A stretch of 64,000 bases of DNA from Pseudomonas plecoglossicida NBRC 103162 = DSM 15088 (lineage in GTDB: Bacteria; Pseudomonadota; Gammaproteobacteria; Pseudomonadales; Pseudomonadaceae), in NCBI RefSeq assembly GCF_000730665.1, contig NZ_BBIV01000011.1:62001-126000 (forward strand), written 5' to 3'. Shown here in pieces: positions 56,126-64,000 of this stretch (position 1 is the first letter of the stretch; every line of letters starts with the position of its first letter). The notes under the pieces were generated by a model that did not search any database, had not been told where the DNA came from, and saw only the letters and a program-made list of their open reading frames with translations. Position numbers and translations under genes: made by a program.

Positions 56126-57936
56126 GCCGAGGGGTCCTCCGTGGGTTGCAGGTTGGCGCCGGGCGTTGCCATGCGCAGTTGCAGGGTCAGCAGGGCGCCG
56201 CCTTCCGGGTGGTTGGCCAGCAGCAGTTCGCCACCCAGGGCGCGCATCAGGCTTTCGCAGATGGCCAGGCCAAGGCCCAGGCCCTGGGTGCGGGTCTTGG
56301 TGGTGAAGAACGGCTCCTTGGCGTGCTCCAGGGCTTGGCGGCTGAAGCCCGGGCCATTGTCGCGGATATACAGGTAGACGTAGCCCTCGCCGGTTTCGGC
56401 ACTGAGCCACAGGCGCCTCGGGTTGGCCTTTTCGGTCAAGGCGTCGAGGGCGTTGGCGAGCAGGTTGCCAAGCACCTGGCGCAGGCGTGTTTCGCCCGCC
56501 TGCACCCACAAGGTGGCGTCAGGCAGGTCGCGGATCAGCTCCACGGCCATCGCCCGGCGGCGCTTGGCCAGCAACGCCAGGGCATCGTCCAGCGCCGGCT
56601 GCAGGGCCACGCTTTCCGGTGCATGGCGGTCGCGGCGGGCGAATGCGCGCAGGTGGGCGATGATCGACGCCATGCGACCGGTCAGTTCGCCGATCAGCTT
56701 GAGGTTGCCGCGGGCATCCTCGGTGCGCTGGTGATCGAGCAGGATCTCGGCGTTTTCCGCGTAGCTGCGGATCGCTGCGAGCGGCTGGTTGAGCTCGTGG
56801 CTGATGCTCGCCGACATGGTGCCGAGCACCGACAGCTTGCCCGCCTGCACCAGCTCGTCCTGGGTCCGCACCAGCTCCTGCTGGGCGTTCTCGCGTTCGA
56901 GCACGGCGCTCTTGAGGCGGGTGTTGAGGCCTTCGAGGTCGGCGGTGCGCTGTGCCACGCGGTGCTCCAGCTCCTGGCGGCCGCGGGCCTCGAAGCCGAT
57001 GCGGTCGATGTAGTGCCGGCGCCGCTGCATCACCAGGCCGGCCAGCAGCACCAACACCAGCAGCGCTGCACCACCGATGGCCATCACCGTTTGTACCGAA
57101 CGGTCGACCAGCATCCGCGGGGCCAGGAGGCTGACCTGCCAGCCGGTTTCCTTGATGTCACGGGTTTGCGTGAGCCAGGCGTCCGGGTTGAGCGCCAGGG
57201 GCTGTGGCGCCTGGGTCGGGTAAGGCTGGATGGCGATGATGGCCTGTCGCTCGGCCTCGGTCAGCGGACGGGTCGCACGAAAGCGCCAGTCAGGCCGCGA
57301 GGTGAGGATGACCACGCCGTTGTGATCGGTCAGCAGCAGTTGCTCGGGGGTACGGCCCCACAGGGTTTCGGTGTGGTCGAGGTCGACCTTGACCACCAGC
57401 ACGCCGACGATGCGCTCGCGTTCGCGCACGGCGGCGGCGAAGAAGTAGCCACGCTTGGCCGAGGTGGTGCCCTGACCGAAGAAACGCCCCAGGTGGCCGT
57501 CCATGGCTTCGTTGAAGTACGGCCGGAAGGCGAAGTTGCGGCCGACGAAGCTGTCGCGCTTGTCCCAGTTCGAGGCCGCCAGGGTGTTGCCGCGCACGTC
57601 CATCAGGTACATCACTTCGGCACCGGTCTGCTGGGCGATGTCCTTGAGCAGGCGGTTGGCGTTGGTCACCGTTTCCAGCTTGAGCGGGTCGGCCAGTACC
57701 GAGCGCAGGGCGGGCAGCTCGCCGAGGATCTGCGGCAGGGTTTCGTAGCGGTGCAGGATGCCGAGCAGGTTGGCCACGTACAGGTCGAGGGTCTGGCGGT
57801 TCTGCGAGGCCAACTGGTCCTGGTAGTAGCGTTCGGCGAGGTGGTTCAGCGGCCACAGCAGCGATGCCAGGCACAGGGCCAGCAAGGCCAGGCTGCGCCA
57901 GCGGGGACGGCGTGGGGGCGTCGGTGTTGCAATCAT
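56122..57936 (-). CDS. Sensor histidine kinase (DctB type)
   Basis: A 604-residue inner-membrane kinase with helices near 13-32 and 282-302 around a large periplasmic double-Cache sensor (about 35-280), a coiled-coil linker (about 310-365), His380 in Ser-His-Glu-Leu-Asn-Gln-Pro-Leu, and an HATPase domain with Asp-Asn-Gly-Pro-Gly-Phe. This layout is that of DctB, which senses C4-dicarboxylates, but related kinases sense amino acids. Partner of the following regulator. Confidence 0.91.
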   Translation of the reverse strand: MIATPTPPRRPRWRSLALLALCLASLLWPLNHLAERYYQDQLASQNRQTLDLYVANLLGILHRYETLPQILGELPALRSVLADPLKLETVTNANRLLKDIAQQTGAEVMYLMDVRGNTLAASNWDKRDSFVGRNFAFRPYFNEAMDGHLGRFFGQGTTSAKRGYFFAAAVRERERIVGVLVVKVDLDHTETLWGRTPEQLLLTDHNGVVILTSRPDWRFRATRPLTEAERQAIIAIQPYPTQAPQPLALNPDAWLTQTRDIKETGWQVSLLAPRMLVDRSVQTVMAIGGAALLVLVLLAGLVMQRRRHYIDRIGFEARGRQELEHRVAQRTADLEGLNTRLKSAVLERENAQQELVRTQDELVQAGKLSVLGTMSASISHELNQPLAAIRSYAENAEILLDHQRTEDARGNLKLIGELTGRMASIIAHLRAFARRDRHAPESVALQPALDDALALLAKRRRAMAVELIRDLPDATLWVQAGETRLRQVLGNLLANALDALTEKANPRRLWLSAETGEGYVYLYIRDNGPGFSRQALEHAKEPFFTTKTRTQGLGLGLAICESLMRALGGELLLANHPEGGALLTLQLRMATPGANLQPTEDPSA

Positions 57937-57975
57937 TTGCGTGGATGCGCCAGAAGAGTCTGGCGCAATTATGCG

Positions 57976-58836
57976 CTACTTCAGGCAGTCGATCAGCGCC
58001 TGCTGCCAATGCGGCAGGTGGATGTCCCATTCGCGGGCCAGACGTGTGCAGTCCAGGCGCGAGTTGAGTGGCCGGTGCGCGGGGGTCGGGTACTCGCTGG
58101 AGGGGATCGGCAGCAGTTCGGCGCAGGGCAGGCCGCGGGCCTCGAGCTGCGCGGCGATGGCCTGGGCGAAGCCGAACCAGGAGGTCTCGCCCTGTGCGGT
58201 CAGGTGGTAGGTGCCCCAGGCACCGGCCTGGCCGGCTTGCCAGCGTTCGATCAGGGCGCGGGTGCTGGTTGCGATGCTCGCCGCCCAGGTCGGCGCACCG
58301 ATCTGGTCATCCACCACACGCAGTTGCGGCTTTTCCTGCAGCAAGCGCTGCATGGTCAGCAGGAAGTTGCGCCCGTGCAGCGAATAGACCCAGCTGGTGC
58401 GCAGGATCAGGTGTTCGCCGTCGACAGCGGCAATCGCCTGTTCACCTGCCAGTTTGCTGCGGCCATAGATGCTCAAGGGGTTGGGCCGGTCGGCTTCGGT
58501 GTAGGGCGTTGCCTTGCAGCCGTCGAAGACGTAGTCGGTGGAGTAGTGGATCAGCGGTGCACCCAGGCGCAGCGCCTCTTCGGCCAGCACGCGCGGCGCG
58601 TCGGCATTGATCGCGTAGGCAGCCTCGGGCTCGCTTTCGGCCTGGTCCACGGCGGTATAGGCCGCTGCGTTGATGATCAGGTCGGGGGCCAGCCGGCGCA
58701 GCGGTTCGCGCAGTGCCTGCGGCCGGGCCAGGTCGAGCTGGTCGCGGCCCAGCAGGTGTATTGCGCCGAGGCCCGCCAGTTGCGTCGCCAATGCTTGGGC
58801 GACCTGGCCATTGTGGCCACAGACAAGAATTTTCAT
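57976..58836 (-). CDS. rmlD: dTDP-4-dehydrorhamnose reductase RmlD
   Basis: A 286-residue short-chain dehydrogenase-type enzyme, the last step of dTDP-L-rhamnose synthesis. The Gly-His-Asn-Gly-Gln-Val-Ala (8-14) nucleotide-binding loop, Ser-Thr-Asp-Tyr-Val-Phe-Asp-Gly and the catalytic Tyr-Gly-Arg-Ser-Lys region are present. It overlaps rmlC by four bases. rmlA and rmlB are not in the window. Confidence 0.91.
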   Translation of the reverse strand: MKILVCGHNGQVAQALATQLAGLGAIHLLGRDQLDLARPQALREPLRRLAPDLIINAAAYTAVDQAESEPEAAYAINADAPRVLAEEALRLGAPLIHYSTDYVFDGCKATPYTEADRPNPLSIYGRSKLAGEQAIAAVDGEHLILRTSWVYSLHGRNFLLTMQRLLQEKPQLRVVDDQIGAPTWAASIATSTRALIERWQAGQAGAWGTYHLTAQGETSWFGFAQAIAAQLEARGLPCAELLPIPSSEYPTPAHRPLNSRLDCTRLAREWDIHLPHWQQALIDCLK

Positions 58837-59378
58837 GGGAACAGGTCCGCATCTGCCAGCAGCGCACCTGCCTGGTCTTTGGCCGACAGCAAGGGCGGCA
58901 GTTCCAGGCCCCAGTCGATCGCCAGTTGCGGGTCATCCCAACGGATGCAGCGCTCGGCAGCGGGGTTGTAGTAGTCGGTGGTCTTGTAGAGGAAGTCGGC
59001 CGACTCGCTCAGCACCAGGAAGCCATGGGCAAACCCTGGCGGGATCCAGAACTGGCGATGGTCGTCGGCATTGAGGCGGGCAGCCACCCAGCGGCCGAAC
59101 GTCGGCGAACTGCGGCGGATATCCACGGCCACGTCGAGCACTTCGCCCTGGGTGACCCGCACCAGTTTCCCCTGGGGGTTGTCGATCTGGTAGTGCAGCC
59201 CGCGCAGCACACCGCGCTGGGAGCGTGAGTGGTTGTCCTGCACGAAACGCGCCTCGACGCCGGTCGCCCTGGCGAAATCGCGCGCATTGAAGCTTTCGAG
59301 GAAGAATCCGCGGCTATCGCCGAAGACCTTGGGTTCGATGATCAGCAAGTCGGGAATTTCAGTAGCGATTATGTTCAT
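58833..59378 (-). CDS. rmlC: dTDP-4-dehydrorhamnose 3,5-epimerase RmlC
   Basis: A 181-residue cupin-fold epimerase; catalytic His62 sits in Gly-Leu-His-Tyr-Gln, and Pro-Gly-Phe-Ala-His-Gly-Phe-Leu (about 113-120) is the second signature. Length matches the family. It precedes rmlD in the operon and is divergent from the kinase-aminotransferase fusion across 191 bases with no clear promoter motif. Confidence 0.92.
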   Translation of the reverse strand: MNIIATEIPDLLIIEPKVFGDSRGFFLESFNARDFARATGVEARFVQDNHSRSQRGVLRGLHYQIDNPQGKLVRVTQGEVLDVAVDIRRSSPTFGRWVAARLNADDHRQFWIPPGFAHGFLVLSESADFLYKTTDYYNPAAERCIRWDDPQLAIDWGLELPPLLSAKDQAGALLADADLFP

Positions 59379-59569
59379 GGCGATTCTTTGACCAGTGTGC
59401 TCAGAATTGGACCGTACCGGTCATGTGCAGTTTGCCGCCCTTGGCCCTTTGCAGCCTAGTTTCTCGAATGATCTGCGCGTTGACGCATGGTCATCATTTC
59501 ATCTTTGCCACTTGTTTATCGGCCTTGGCAGTGGCGAGATAAGCGAAAAGTAAAAGAGGTTTCATCTTC

Positions 59570-62470
59570 ATGCCCCTCAGCACCCTGATCCAGCGTTCCA
59601 GCCTGCCCAGCCCTTCGCTGAGCGAAGCCCAGGCCCATGCCTTGCTGCAGGCGCACTATGACCTTGCCGGCAGCCTGAGCGCCCTGGGTAGCCAGCAGGA
59701 CCTGAACTTCCGGCTGGACACGGGCCAGGGGCGTTATGTGCTCAAAGTCTGCCATGGCAGTTATGCCCAGGTGGAACTGGAGGCGCAGCATGCGGCATTG
59801 GCCTTCCTGCGCGAGCAGGGTGTGCCGGTGCCTGCCGTGCGTCCGGCGCGTGACGGGCAGGCCTTGCTGGCGCTGGACATCGACGGGCAACCGCTGCGCG
59901 CACGGCTGCTCGATTATATCGAGGGGCAGCCGCTGACTCGAATAAAGCACATGCCGGCGCGCTTGATGGCTGAACTGGGCGCGCTCTGCGCCCGCGTCGA
60001 CGCGGCGCTGGCCGGCTTCGATCACCCGGGCCTGGTGCGTACCCTGCAATGGGACCCGCAGCATGCCCAGGCACTGATCGAGCACCTGCTGCCGGTGGTG
60101 CAGGATCCTGCGCAACGCGCCCGCATCGAACAGGCCACGCGCCAGGCTGGCGCGCAACTGGCACCGCTGGCGGGGCAACTGCCGAGCCAGGCGGTGCACC
60201 TGGACATCACCGACGACAACGCCGTGTGGGCCCGTGATGACCAGCGCCAATGGCAGCTGCAGGGCGTCATCGACTTCGGCGACCTGCTGCGGACCTGGCG
60301 TATCGCCGACCTTTCGGTCACCTGCGCAGCCTTGCTGCACCATGCCGAGGGCGACCCGCTGCGCATCCTGCCGGCGGTGCGTGCCTACCAGGCCGTCAAC
60401 CCGCTGGGCGAAGCCGAGCTGCGCGCCCTCTGGCCGCTGGTGCTGAACCGCGCCGCCGTGCTGGTGCTGAGCAGCGAGCAGCAACTGGCCGTGGACCCGG
60501 GCAACCAGTACATCCGCGACAACATCGCCCACGAATGGGAGATCTTCGACACCGCCACTGCCGTGCCTTTTGCCCTGATGCAGGCCGCCATCCTGCAGGC
60601 CGCCGGGGTCGAAGCGGGCGCGCCGGAACTGGCCGGTTGCGCGCCTTTGCTCCCGGAGCTGGCCGGGCAGGCGGTGAGTCGGGTCGACCTGGGCGTGCTC
60701 AGCAGCCACTGCGAAGCCGGCAACTGGGAGCAACCGGGGTTCGATCAGCACCTGCTGACGGCGCAACCCGCGCCGGCTTGCAGCCTGCACGGGCAGTACC
60801 GCCTGTCGCAAACCCATGTCGACCGCGCCGATGAGCCGGCCACCTGCGCCCTGGGCGTCGAGCTGCATGTGCCCAACGGCACCGTGGTACAGGCGCCGCA
60901 GGCGGGCACCTGGCAGCGCCAGGGCGACGGCCGCGGTTGCCTGCGCACGCCAGGCTGGACGTTGTGGCTGAGCGGTCTGGAAGAGGCCCCGGCAGATGGC
61001 CAGGCCGTGGCCAAGGAGCAGACCCTGGGCAGCAGCTGTGGTTTCCTCAATGTGCAGCTGTGCATGGAGGGCGACATTCAGCCACCGTTCTTCGCCAAGC
61101 CATCTCAGGCCGCCGCCTGGCTGGCGCTATGCCCGTCGCCGGCAGCGCTGCTGGATTTTGATTGCGATGCCGAGCCGCTGGCCGACCCGCAGGCCCTGCT
61201 GGCCCGACGCGATGCCAGCTTCGCCCGTTCGCAGAAGCACTACTATGCCCAGCCGCCACAGATCGAGCGGGGCTGGCGCAACTACCTGATCGACATGCAG
61301 GGCCGCTCCTACCTGGACATGCTCAACAACGTCGCGGTACTGGGCCACGGCCATCCGCGCATGGCCGCCGAGTCGGCGCGGCAATGGTCGCTGCTCAACA
61401 CCAACTCGCGCTTCCACTATGCCGCCATCGCCGAGTTCTCCGAGCGCCTGCTCGAACTGGCACCCGCGGGCTTCGACCGGGTGTTCATGGTCAACAGCGG
61501 TACCGAAGCCAACGACCTGGCGATTCGCCTGGCATGGGCCTACAGCGGCGGGCGCGACCTGATCAGCGTGCTGGAGGCCTACCACGGCTGGTCGATGGCC
61601 ACCGATGCCATCTCCACCTCCATCGCCGATAACCCGCAGGCCCTGGAAACCCGGCCGGACTGGGTGCACCCGGTCGAGGCACCGAATACCTTCCGTGGTC
61701 GTTACCGCGGTGCCGACAGCGCAGCCGACTACCTGCGCGACGTCGATGCCAAGCTTGCCGACCTCGATGCCCGTGGCCGTCAGCTGGCGGGCATGATCTG
61801 CGAGCCGGTGTATGGCAACGCCGGTGGCATCTCGCTGCCTGCGGGCTACCTGCAGCAGGCCTACGCCAAGGTGCGCGCGCGTGGCGGCGTGTGCATCGCC
61901 GACGAAGTGCAGGTCGGTTATGGCCGCCTGGGCGAATACTTCTGGGGCTTCGAGGAGCAGGGCGTGGTGCCCGACATCATCACCATGGCCAAGGGCATGG
62001 GCAACGGTCAGCCACTGGGCGTCGTCATCACCCGCCGCGAAATCGCCGAGGCGCTGGAGGCGGAGGGCTACTTCTTCTCCTCGGCGGGCGGCAGCCCGGT
62101 CAGCTGCCGCATCGGCATGGCGGTGCTGGATGTGATGAAGGAGGAGGGGTTGTGGGAGAACACCCGTGATACCGGCCGCTACTTCAAGGCGCGCTTGCAG
62201 GCGCTGGTCGATAAACATCCGCTTGCCGGTGCGGCCCATGGCACCGGGTTCTATCTGGGGCTGGAGCTGGTACGCGACCGCCAGACCCTGGAGCCCGCTA
62301 CCGAAGAGACCATGGTGCTGTGCGACCGCCTGCGCGACCTGGGCATCTTCATGCAGCCCACCGGCGATTACCTGAACATCCTCAAGATCAAGCCGCCGAT
62401 GTGTACCACGCGGGCGAGCGTCGACTACTTTGTCGACAGCGTCGATCGCATCCTGTCGGAAGACCTGTAA
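59570..62470 (+). CDS. Kinase / M23-like / class III aminotransferase fusion
   Basis: A 966-residue three-part protein. The N-terminal part is an aminoglycoside-phosphotransferase-type kinase with intact His210-x-Asp212-x-x-x-x-Asn217 and Asp235-Phe-Gly-Asp. The middle (about 400-490) resembles an M23/LytM fold, but the first zinc ligand is Leu (Leu-Gly-Val-Glu-Leu), so it is probably inactive. The C-terminal half (about 550-966) is a PLP-dependent class III aminotransferase with Lys808 (Met-Ala-Lys-Gly-Met-Gly-Asn-Gly) and Asp778. In animals, hydroxylysine kinase and ammonia-phospho-lyases for phosphohydroxylysine or phosphoethanolamine are homologous to the two ends, so a kinase-phospholyase acting on an amino alcohol is likely. 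Substrate unproven. A terminator follows. Confidence 0.87.
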   Translation: MPLSTLIQRSSLPSPSLSEAQAHALLQAHYDLAGSLSALGSQQDLNFRLDTGQGRYVLKVCHGSYAQVELEAQHAALAFLREQGVPVPAVRPARDGQALLALDIDGQPLRARLLDYIEGQPLTRIKHMPARLMAELGALCARVDAALAGFDHPGLVRTLQWDPQHAQALIEHLLPVVQDPAQRARIEQATRQAGAQLAPLAGQLPSQAVHLDITDDNAVWARDDQRQWQLQGVIDFGDLLRTWRIADLSVTCAALLHHAEGDPLRILPAVRAYQAVNPLGEAELRALWPLVLNRAAVLVLSSEQQLAVDPGNQYIRDNIAHEWEIFDTATAVPFALMQAAILQAAGVEAGAPELAGCAPLLPELAGQAVSRVDLGVLSSHCEAGNWEQPGFDQHLLTAQPAPACSLHGQYRLSQTHVDRADEPATCALGVELHVPNGTVVQAPQAGTWQRQGDGRGCLRTPGWTLWLSGLEEAPADGQAVAKEQTLGSSCGFLNVQLCMEGDIQPPFFAKPSQAAAWLALCPSPAALLDFDCDAEPLADPQALLARRDASFARSQKHYYAQPPQIERGWRNYLIDMQGRSYLDMLNNVAVLGHGHPRMAAESARQWSLLNTNSRFHYAAIAEFSERLLELAPAGFDRVFMVNSGTEANDLAIRLAWAYSGGRDLISVLEAYHGWSMATDAISTSIADNPQALETRPDWVHPVEAPNTFRGRYRGADSAADYLRDVDAKLADLDARGRQLAGMICEPVYGNAGGISLPAGYLQQAYAKVRARGGVCIADEVQVGYGRLGEYFWGFEEQGVVPDIITMAKGMGNGQPLGVVITRREIAEALEAEGYFFSSAGGSPVSCRIGMAVLDVMKEEGLWENTRDTGRYFKARLQALVDKHPLAGAAHGTGFYLGLELVRDRQTLEPATEETMVLCDRLRDLGIFMQPTGDYLNILKIKPPMCTTRASVDYFVDSVDRILSEDL

Positions 62471-62477
62471 CAACGGT

Positions 62478-62522
62478 CAAGCCGCGCATGTCGATTGTTA
62501 TCGACTTGCGCGGCTTTTTTTA
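62478..62522 (+). terminator. Intrinsic terminator after the fusion gene
   Basis: A long stem AAGCCGCGC/GCGCGGCTT with an inner GTCGAT/ATCGAC helix, followed by T-rich sequence. Confidence 0.88.
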
Positions 62523-62555
62523 TTCCTTAACGGTTGGTTGGTTAGCTTTTATTGT

Positions 62556-62567
62556 CGATATATATCG
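62556..62567. promoter_or_regulatory. Palindrome before aguA
   Basis: CGATATATATCG is a perfect 12-bp palindrome ending a few bases before a -10-like TATAAA (62570-62575). It could be an operator of a TetR-type or similar repressor on the aguA promoter. Confidence 0.4.
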
Positions 62568-62610
62568 GGTATAAAATCGCCATGCCTTCCCTTCTTCCCA
62601 GAGGTTACCG

Positions 62611-63717
62611 ATGAAAACCCTCAACTCCACGCCACGTGCCGACGGCTTCCACATGCCTGCCGAGTGGGCGCCGCAAAGCCAGGTCTGGATGGTCTGGCCA
62701 GAGCGTTCGGACAACTGGCGCCTGGGTGGCAAGCCCGCACAGGCTGCCCACGTGACCCTGGCCAAGGCCATCGCCCGGTTCGAGCCGGTGACCGTCGCCG
62801 TTTCCGCCGGCCAGTATGAAAACGCCCGTCGCCAGCTCGACTTGCCGAACATCCGCGTGGTGGAAATCAGCAACGATGATGCCTGGGTGCGCGACACCGG
62901 CCCGACGTTCGTGATCAACGATGCCGGCGAAGTGCGCGGCGTGGACTGGGGCTTCAATGCCTGGGGTGGCTTCGATGGCGGCCTGTATGCGCCGTGGAAC
63001 CGTGACGAGGAACTGGCGGCCAAGGTCCTGGAAATGGAACGTAGCCAGCGCTACCACACCGAGGGCTTCGTGCTCGAGGGCGGTTCGATCCACGTCGACG
63101 GCGAAGGCACCCTGATCACCACCGAAGAGTGCCTGCTCAACCGCAACCGCAACCCGCACCTGAACCGCGGGCAGATCGAAGAGATCCTGCGCGAGCACCT
63201 GGCGGTGGAAACCATCGTCTGGCTGCCGGACGGCCTGTACAACGACGAAACCGACGGCCACGTCGACAACTTCTGCTGTTACGTCGCCCCAGGCGAAGTG
63301 TTACTGGCCTGGACCGATGATTCCAACGACCCCAACTACGCACGCTGCCACGCGGCCTATGAGGTGCTGAAAAACAGCCGTGACGCCAAAGGCCGTGAGT
63401 TCGTGGTGCACAAGATGCCGATCCCGGGCCCGCTGTTCGCCACCGAAGAAGAATGTGCCGGTGTCGATCACGTGGCTGGCAGCCAGGAGCGCGACCCATC
63501 GGTGCGCCTGGCCGGCTCCTATGTGAACTTCCTGATCGTCAATGGCGGCATCATCGCGCCAAGCTTCGACGACCCGGCGGATGCCCAGGCTAGAGCGATC
63601 CTGGCCAAGGTCTTCCCAGACCACGAAGTGGTGATGATCCCTGGCCGTGAGCTGTTGTTGGGTGGCGGCAACATCCACTGCCTGACCCAGCAGCAACCGG
63701 CGCCGGTCAAGCGTTGA
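62611..63717 (+). CDS. aguA: Agmatine deiminase AguA
   Basis: A 368-residue cytosolic hydrolase converting agmatine to N-carbamoylputrescine and ammonia on the way to putrescine. Catalytic Cys357 in Gly-Gly-Gly-Asn-Ile-His-Cys, and the Asp-Thr-Gly-Pro and Glu-Thr-Asp-Gly-His-Val-Asp segments of the pentein fold are present. Length equals that of the P. aeruginosa enzyme. AGAGG precedes the ATG at 62611. aguB and aguR are not adjacent here. Confidence 0.93.
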   Translation: MKTLNSTPRADGFHMPAEWAPQSQVWMVWPERSDNWRLGGKPAQAAHVTLAKAIARFEPVTVAVSAGQYENARRQLDLPNIRVVEISNDDAWVRDTGPTFVINDAGEVRGVDWGFNAWGGFDGGLYAPWNRDEELAAKVLEMERSQRYHTEGFVLEGGSIHVDGEGTLITTEECLLNRNRNPHLNRGQIEEILREHLAVETIVWLPDGLYNDETDGHVDNFCCYVAPGEVLLAWTDDSNDPNYARCHAAYEVLKNSRDAKGREFVVHKMPIPGPLFATEEECAGVDHVAGSQERDPSVRLAGSYVNFLIVNGGIIAPSFDDPADAQARAILAKVFPDHEVVMIPGRELLLGGGNIHCLTQQQPAPVKR

Positions 63718-63735
63718 TCCAGCGTTGAACGAAAA

Positions 63736-63763
63736 GGCCCGTCAGATGACGGGCTTTTTTTTT
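63736..63763 (+). terminator. Intrinsic terminator after aguA
   Basis: A stem GCCCGTC/GACGGGC with a four-base loop followed by nine T. Confidence 0.9.
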
Positions 63764-63898
63764 AGGTGCGATATCCGGTGGTCCAAATGGCATATCTTTT
63801 GTATTGATTTCAGGGAGTTAACTTTGAGGGTCGGATATCCGTCCTGTAACAATCACGACGTAGATTAGCCGCTCACGGGCTTAGGAGTACGTGTAGAC

Positions 63899-64000
63899 AT
63901 GAATGCAGCAAGTGAGACGGCTTTGCGCCCATCATCCGTGAATCGCCAACCGCTCGGCACGCTGAAGCGGTGGCTGAAACACCAGGGAAGCAACAGGATC
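63899..64000 (+). CDS. Unidentified gene, 5' end only
   Basis: An ATG at 63899 with GGAG about ten bases before it starts a frame that stays open to the window edge (34 codons: Met-Asn-Ala-Ala-Ser-Glu-Thr-Ala-Leu, then a basic stretch Leu-Lys-Arg-Trp-Leu-Lys-His). No family can be named. Upstream, GATATCCG occurs twice (63770-63777 and 63834-63841), the second within a 10-bp palindrome. Confidence 0.5.
   Translation, partial: MNAASETALRPSSVNRQPLGTLKRWLKHQGSNRI

Noticed and set aside
57937..57975. Sigma-54 promoter before the DctB-like gene
   Set aside because: No GG/GC pair with -24/-12 spacing was found there.
56146..58971. 941-codon plus-strand frame opposite dctB-like and rmlD
   Set aside because: It crosses two real genes and an intergenic gap, and has no recognisable domain.
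59379..59569. TTGGCAGTGGCG as a sigma-54 promoter before the fusion gene
   Set aside because: The -12 TTGC element is missing at the right distance.

Overview
The window is GC-rich, gene-dense chromosomal DNA from a fluorescent Pseudomonas, most likely the P. putida group. The gene content points there: a sulfur-starvation block (tau, lsfA, ssu, DszA/DszC-like oxygenases), then gshA, tex, ompR-envZ, rimB-rimK, hslR-hslO, pckA, fdhD and nudE-cysQ. About a dozen REP elements of the GCCGGC-AA/TT-GCCGGC type, common in this group, sit between the genes. No rRNA, tRNA, CRISPR array, transposase or phage gene was seen.

Layout. 1-5.7 kb: signalling genes (HDOD protein with a degenerate receiver, a PAS-GGDEF cyclase, a GGDEF-EAL protein) around the desaturase desA. 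5.7-16 kb: sulfur acquisition, with an operon of two SfnB/DszC-like flavoproteins, a DszA-like monooxygenase and a MetQNI-type importer, then a cystine-type importer (tcyJLN) divergent from serine acetyltransferase epsC. 16-29 kb: a BCCT transporter, tauABCD, an OprD-family porin, lsfA and ssuADCBF (no ssuE). 29-34.5 kb: one 1826-codon gene of the Pseudomonas dermonecrotic-toxin-like family, with a run of ten C just after its start. 34.6-47 kb: tetR, gshA, a thioesterase, tex, ompR-envZ, rimB-rimK, hslR, hslO and pckA. 47-57.9 kb: two thioesterases, a glycine-zipper protein, an fdhD-linked molybdopterin oxidoreductase, a BON-LysM protein, yrfG, nudE-cysQ and a DctB/DctD-like sigma-54 two-component system. 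58-64 kb: rmlC-rmlD, a kinase/M23-like/class III aminotransferase fusion, agmatine deiminase aguA and the start of an unidentified gene.

How the genes work together. The 5.9-29 kb block forms a sulfur-scavenging chain: outer-membrane uptake (porin), three or four ABC importers (MetQNI-like, cystine, taurine, alkanesulfonate), oxygenases that release sulfite (TauD, SsuD and probably the Dsz-like set), peroxide defence (LsfA), and entry into cysteine (EpsC). CysQ and GshA elsewhere in the window extend the same theme. AT-rich patches before sfnB2, tcyJ, tauA, lsfA and ssuA suggest a shared activator, plausibly CysB. The features most worth a second look are the homopolymer at the toxin-like gene, the three-domain kinase-aminotransferase fusion, the Dsz/MetQNI operon of unknown substrate, the absence of ssuE, and an orphan terminator that may end a small RNA.
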